The notes under the pieces were generated by a model. The model was not told the origin of the DNA, made no database searches, and was given only the letters and a program-made list of their open reading frames with translations. The position numbers were made by a program, and so were the translations under genes. Positions 60,974 to 64,000 of a DNA stretch of 64,000 nucleotides are shown one piece after another; the first letter of the stretch is position 1; the number at the start of each line of letters is the position of its first letter. Source of the stretch: Chitinophaga jiangningensis (GTDB lineage: Bacteria; Bacteroidota; Bacteroidia; Chitinophagales; Chitinophagaceae); assembly GCF_900142605.1 (NCBI RefSeq), contig NZ_FRBL01000006.1, forward strand, positions 496,001-560,000, read 5' to 3'.

Positions 60974-62650
60974 ATGAATCACACTCTTCGCGGTATGGAC
61001 TACCTTGTTTTCCTGATCTACTTTATCATTGTAGCAGGCTATGGGTATTACATCTACAAAAAGAAAAAGAAAGCCACTACAGACTCAAAAGACTTTTTCC
61101 TGGCGGAAGGATCTCTTACCTGGTGGGCAATTGGCGCCTCGCTGATTGCGTCTAACATTTCTGCTGAGCAATTTATCGGTATGTCCGGCAACGGGTTTAA
61201 TATCGGGCTCGCAATTTCTACCTACGAGTGGATGGCAGCAGCAACCCTGATAGTGGTGGCTGTATTCTTCCTGCCAATCTATCTCAAGAACAAGATTTAC
61301 ACCATGCCCCAGTTCCTGGAGAAGCGGTATAACCAAACTGTGGCCACCATCATGGCCGTGTTCTGGCTATTGCTGTATGTGGTGGTAAACCTCACGTCTA
61401 TCCTTTACCTGGGAGCCCTGGCTATTACTACCATCTCCGGTATCAACTTCTATGTGTGTATGGTGGGCCTTGCGGTATTCGCCATCATCATTACGCTGGG
61501 AGGTATGAAGGTAATCGGGTATACAGATGTTATCCAGGTGTTCTTCCTTATCCTGGGTGGTTTGGCAACTACTTACCTGGCCCTGCAACTGGTTTCCAGG
61601 CAATTCGGCAGCGAAGGCGTGCTCAACGGTTTCAAACTGATGACCCAACATGCCAACGACCACTTCCACATGATCATCCACAAGGAAAATCCGAAGTACC
61701 TCGACCTGCCAGGCCTCAGTGTACTCGTTGGAGGTATGTGGATCGTAAACCTGAACTATTGGGGTTGTAACCAGTACATTACACAGCGTGCCCTGGGTGC
61801 GGACCTCAAAACAGCCCGTAACGGTCTGCTGTTTGCAGGTTTCCTGAAACTCCTGATGCCTATCATCGTGGTGTTGCCAGGTATCGCTGCCTACGTGCTG
61901 TGGAAAGAAGGTCAGTTCCAGACGGAGATGCTGAAAGATGGCTCCCTGAACGCGGATAACGCTTATCCGGTGCTGTTAAACCTGCTGCCTACCGGTCTGA
62001 AAGGCTTGTCCTTCGCCGCGCTTACAGCAGCAGTAGTTGCTTCACTGGCAGGTAAAGCCAACAGTATCTCTACCATCTTCACACTGGATATTTATAAGAA
62101 AATCTTCAATAAAGAAGCGGACGAGAAGAAGATTGTGAATGTAGGTCGTGCAGCCGTGGTAGTTACCATGCTGATTGCGATTGTAATTTCCAACTTCCTT
62201 GGCATCGATAAAAAAGGAGGCTTCCAGTTTATTCAGGAATATACCGGTTTCGTGTCTCCGGGTGTATTCGCCATGTTTGCGCTTGGTTTCTTCTGGAAAC
62301 GCACCACGAGCAGCGCTGCCTTGTTTGCAATGATCGGCGGTCTGTTGCTTTCCTTCTTCTTCAAGTTCCTGCCTGGCTTTACGGACCTCAGCTTCCTCTA
62401 CAACAGCGGCTGGGCAATCTTAAATCCTGATTCAGGCGTATACGAAATGGCGTTCCTCGACCGTATGGGTCTGGTGTTTGTTATCTGCGTAATCGGTATG
62501 ATCATCATTACCCTCGCAGATCCTAAAAGTGCAAACAATCCTAAAGGACTGGCCATTGATGCCACCATGTTCAAGCCATCTGTTGGTTTTACCGTAGGAG
62601 CTGTACTCATCTGCGGTATCCTGATGGCACTCTACACTGTTTACTGGTAG
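60974..62650 (+). CDS. sodium/solute symporter (SSS family, sugar type)
   Basis: The 558-aa membrane protein has about 14 hydrophobic spans, with the family signatures A-S-N-I-S-A-E-Q-F-I-G-M-S-G near the start and a conserved A-A-V-V-A-S-L-A-G-K-A-N-S region near 350. It resembles Vibrio SGLT-type sodium/sugar carriers. The ATG at 60974 is preferred to a TTG at 60965. The kinase gene 145 bp downstream suggests xylose uptake and phosphorylation. Confidence 0.93.
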   Translation: MNHTLRGMDYLVFLIYFIIVAGYGYYIYKKKKKATTDSKDFFLAEGSLTWWAIGASLIASNISAEQFIGMSGNGFNIGLAISTYEWMAAATLIVVAVFFLPIYLKNKIYTMPQFLEKRYNQTVATIMAVFWLLLYVVVNLTSILYLGALAITTISGINFYVCMVGLAVFAIIITLGGMKVIGYTDVIQVFFLILGGLATTYLALQLVSRQFGSEGVLNGFKLMTQHANDHFHMIIHKENPKYLDLPGLSVLVGGMWIVNLNYWGCNQYITQRALGADLKTARNGLLFAGFLKLLMPIIVVLPGIAAYVLWKEGQFQTEMLKDGSLNADNAYPVLLNLLPTGLKGLSFAALTAAVVASLAGKANSISTIFTLDIYKKIFNKEADEKKIVNVGRAAVVVTMLIAIVISNFLGIDKKGGFQFIQEYTGFVSPGVFAMFALGFFWKRTTSSAALFAMIGGLLLSFFFKFLPGFTDLSFLYNSGWAILNPDSGVYEMAFLDRMGLVFVICVIGMIIITLADPKSANNPKGLAIDATMFKPSVGFTVGAVLICGILMALYTVYW

Positions 62651-62673
62651 TAGATTCAGATGATAATAAGTTA

Positions 62674-62719
62674 GTGTCAGGAGGTGCTTTTGCGCCTTCT
62701 GACACCTGATGACACCGAA
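62674..62719. repeat. hairpins between the symporter and kinase genes
   Basis: GTGTCAGGAGGTGC (62674-62687) pairs imperfectly with 62692-62705, and a GACACC-GAA-GGTGT palindrome starts at 62711. There is no clear T-run, so the two genes may still be co-transcribed. Confidence 0.5.
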
Positions 62720-62795
62720 GGTGTTGTCCATAAATTCTCCAACGATATCCGTACTCCCCGGTATGGAACCTGTTGCCCATTGTAAAAAATAAGAT

Positions 62796-64000
62796 ATGTA
62801 CTTTATAGGCTACGATATTGGCTCTTCATCAATAAAGGCAGCATTGCTGGATGCTGAAAGTGGTAAATGCCTGGCCAGCGCCATCAGTCCTTCCCGTGAA
62901 ATGCCTATGCAGGTGCTTCATGCCGGCTGGGCGGAACAGGACCCCGAAAGCTGGTGGCAGGAAGTAATCAACGCCACCAAAATCCTTCAACAACAAGTTG
63001 CATTTGAACCCGCTACCGTTAAAGGTATCGGCATCGCCTACCAGATGCACGGCCTGGTATGTGTGGATAAAAACCAGGAAGTATTACGTCCTGCTATTAT
63101 CTGGTGTGATAGTCGCGCCGTGGAAATTGGCCGCCAGGCGTTTAACAAGCTGGGAGAGCAATACTGTCTTTCCCACCTGCTCAACTCCCCGGGCAACTTC
63201 ACTGCTTCCAAACTCCGCTGGGTAAAGGAAAACGAGCCACATGTATTCGAACGTATTCATAAAGTGATGCTGCCCGGTGATTTCATCGGTATGAAACTCA
63301 CCGGTAAAGCCTGCACTACCGCCTCCGGTTTGTCGGAAGGTACCTTCTGGGATTTTACTGCCCAGGGTATTGCGGTGGACCTGCTGAACCACTATGATAT
63401 TGATGCATCACTGCTGTCGGAGATCGTACCTACGTTTGGGGATCAGGGAAGCCTGACTGCTACGGCAGCGGCTACACTGGGACTGGCGGCAGGTACACCG
63501 GTTACTTACAGAGCCGGCGATCAGCCTAATAACGCGTTTTCCCTGAATGTACTGCAACCGGGTGAAGCAGCTACCACCGCGGGTACTTCCGGCGTGGTAT
63601 ATGCCGTAACCGACCAGCATGCCTACGATCACCAGAGCAGGGTCAATACCTTTGTACATGTAAACAATCAGGCTGGCGGTGTACGCAATGGTGTACTGAT
63701 GTGCCTCAACGGTACCGGTATTGCCAACAGCTGGCTGAAATCAGTAGTAGGGGAGCTTAGCTATCCCGAAATGAATGAGCTGGCGGCAACCGCGCCAATA
63801 GGCGCCGCAGGGTTACAGGTATTTCCTTTCGGCAATGGTGCCGAAAGAATCCTCAGCAATATGCGTGTAGGCGCTACCGTGAACCAGCTTGATTTTAACC
63901 TGCACAGCAGGGAGCATATGCTGCGCGCCGTTCAGGAAGGTATTGTTTTCGGCCTGAACTATGGCATGGATATCATGGCAGAAATGGGTTCTGCAATCCA
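62796..64000 (+). CDS. xylB: xylulokinase-like FGGY carbohydrate kinase (partial, 3' end outside window)
   Basis: ATG at 62796 opens a frame that runs without a stop past the right edge, about 401 residues. The ATP-binding D-I-G-S-S-S-I-K-A (about residues 7-15), G-I-A-Y-Q-M-H-G-L-V (about 76-85; xylulokinases share Q-M-H-G), S-G-L-S-E-G and A-G-D-Q-P-N-N (Asp expected to be catalytic) are present. It should phosphorylate D-xylulose. Placement after a sugar symporter gene supports a pentose operon that continues outside. Confidence 0.9.
   Translation, partial: MYFIGYDIGSSSIKAALLDAESGKCLASAISPSREMPMQVLHAGWAEQDPESWWQEVINATKILQQQVAFEPATVKGIGIAYQMHGLVCVDKNQEVLRPAIIWCDSRAVEIGRQAFNKLGEQYCLSHLLNSPGNFTASKLRWVKENEPHVFERIHKVMLPGDFIGMKLTGKACTTASGLSEGTFWDFTAQGIAVDLLNHYDIDASLLSEIVPTFGDQGSLTATAAATLGLAAGTPVTYRAGDQPNNAFSLNVLQPGEAATTAGTSGVVYAVTDQHAYDHQSRVNTFVHVNNQAGGVRNGVLMCLNGTGIANSWLKSVVGELSYPEMNELAATAPIGAAGLQVFPFGNGAERILSNMRVGATVNQLDFNLHSREHMLRAVQEGIVFGLNYGMDIMAEMGSAI

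Overview
The window is a stretch of a Bacteroidota chromosome, most like Chitinophaga or a close relative (inferred). The signs are four SusC/SusD outer-membrane pairs, a sigma/FecR/STN-SusC signalling operon, a protein with a type B (CHU_C) type IX secretion tail, lipoprotein signals followed by S-C-x-K, TAnnTTTG promoter cores and almost no Shine-Dalgarno sequences. The ends cut a possible minus-strand gene on the left and an FGGY sugar kinase on the right. No tRNA, rRNA, insertion sequence or CRISPR array was seen.

Positions 1-26400 are a nutrient-uptake region. A minus-strand operon encodes an ECF sigma factor, a FecR anti-sigma factor, a SusC with an STN signalling domain, and a SusD. 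An AraC regulator and a divergent LacI regulator follow, then three plus-strand susC/susD pairs. Palindromic LacI-type operators close to CTAAAACGTTTTAG lie ahead of all three pairs, so the LacI protein probably controls them together. There is no glycoside hydrolase in this region.

Positions 26500-39800 are mostly housekeeping: mutS, a SpoU/TrmH methyltransferase, a UbiA-type prenyltransferase, ruvX, def, two tandemly duplicated sigma/RskA-type anti-sigma pairs with non-ATG starts, two exported proteins, an RluD-type pseudouridine synthase and lipB. Positions 39800-41450 are an AT-rich accessory patch with a decayed or divergent small ORF, two tandem small paralogues and an overlapping 189-aa gene. 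Positions 41470-46770 hold an exported protein, an ACC deaminase/D-cysteine desulfhydrase-like enzyme, a GH29 fucosidase and a nucleotidyltransferase/sugar-kinase pair.

Positions 47100-55010 are the isoleucine/valine operon ilvE-ilvD-ilvB-ilvN-ilvC-ilvA. It is preceded by a clear ribosome-mediated attenuator: a 38-codon leader peptide with nine consecutive Val/Ile codons, then a terminator. The right end has an SDR and an FAD oxidoreductase, an exported coiled-coil protein, a GH95 fucosidase, a sodium/sugar symporter and a xylulokinase-like kinase.

The most unusual non-coding structure is a family of double hairpins (192-275, 26447-26520, 46850-46931, 55083-55156). In each, two hairpins share their central arm, so only one can form fully at a time. 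The sequences are unrelated; the architecture and the 3-nt loops recur.
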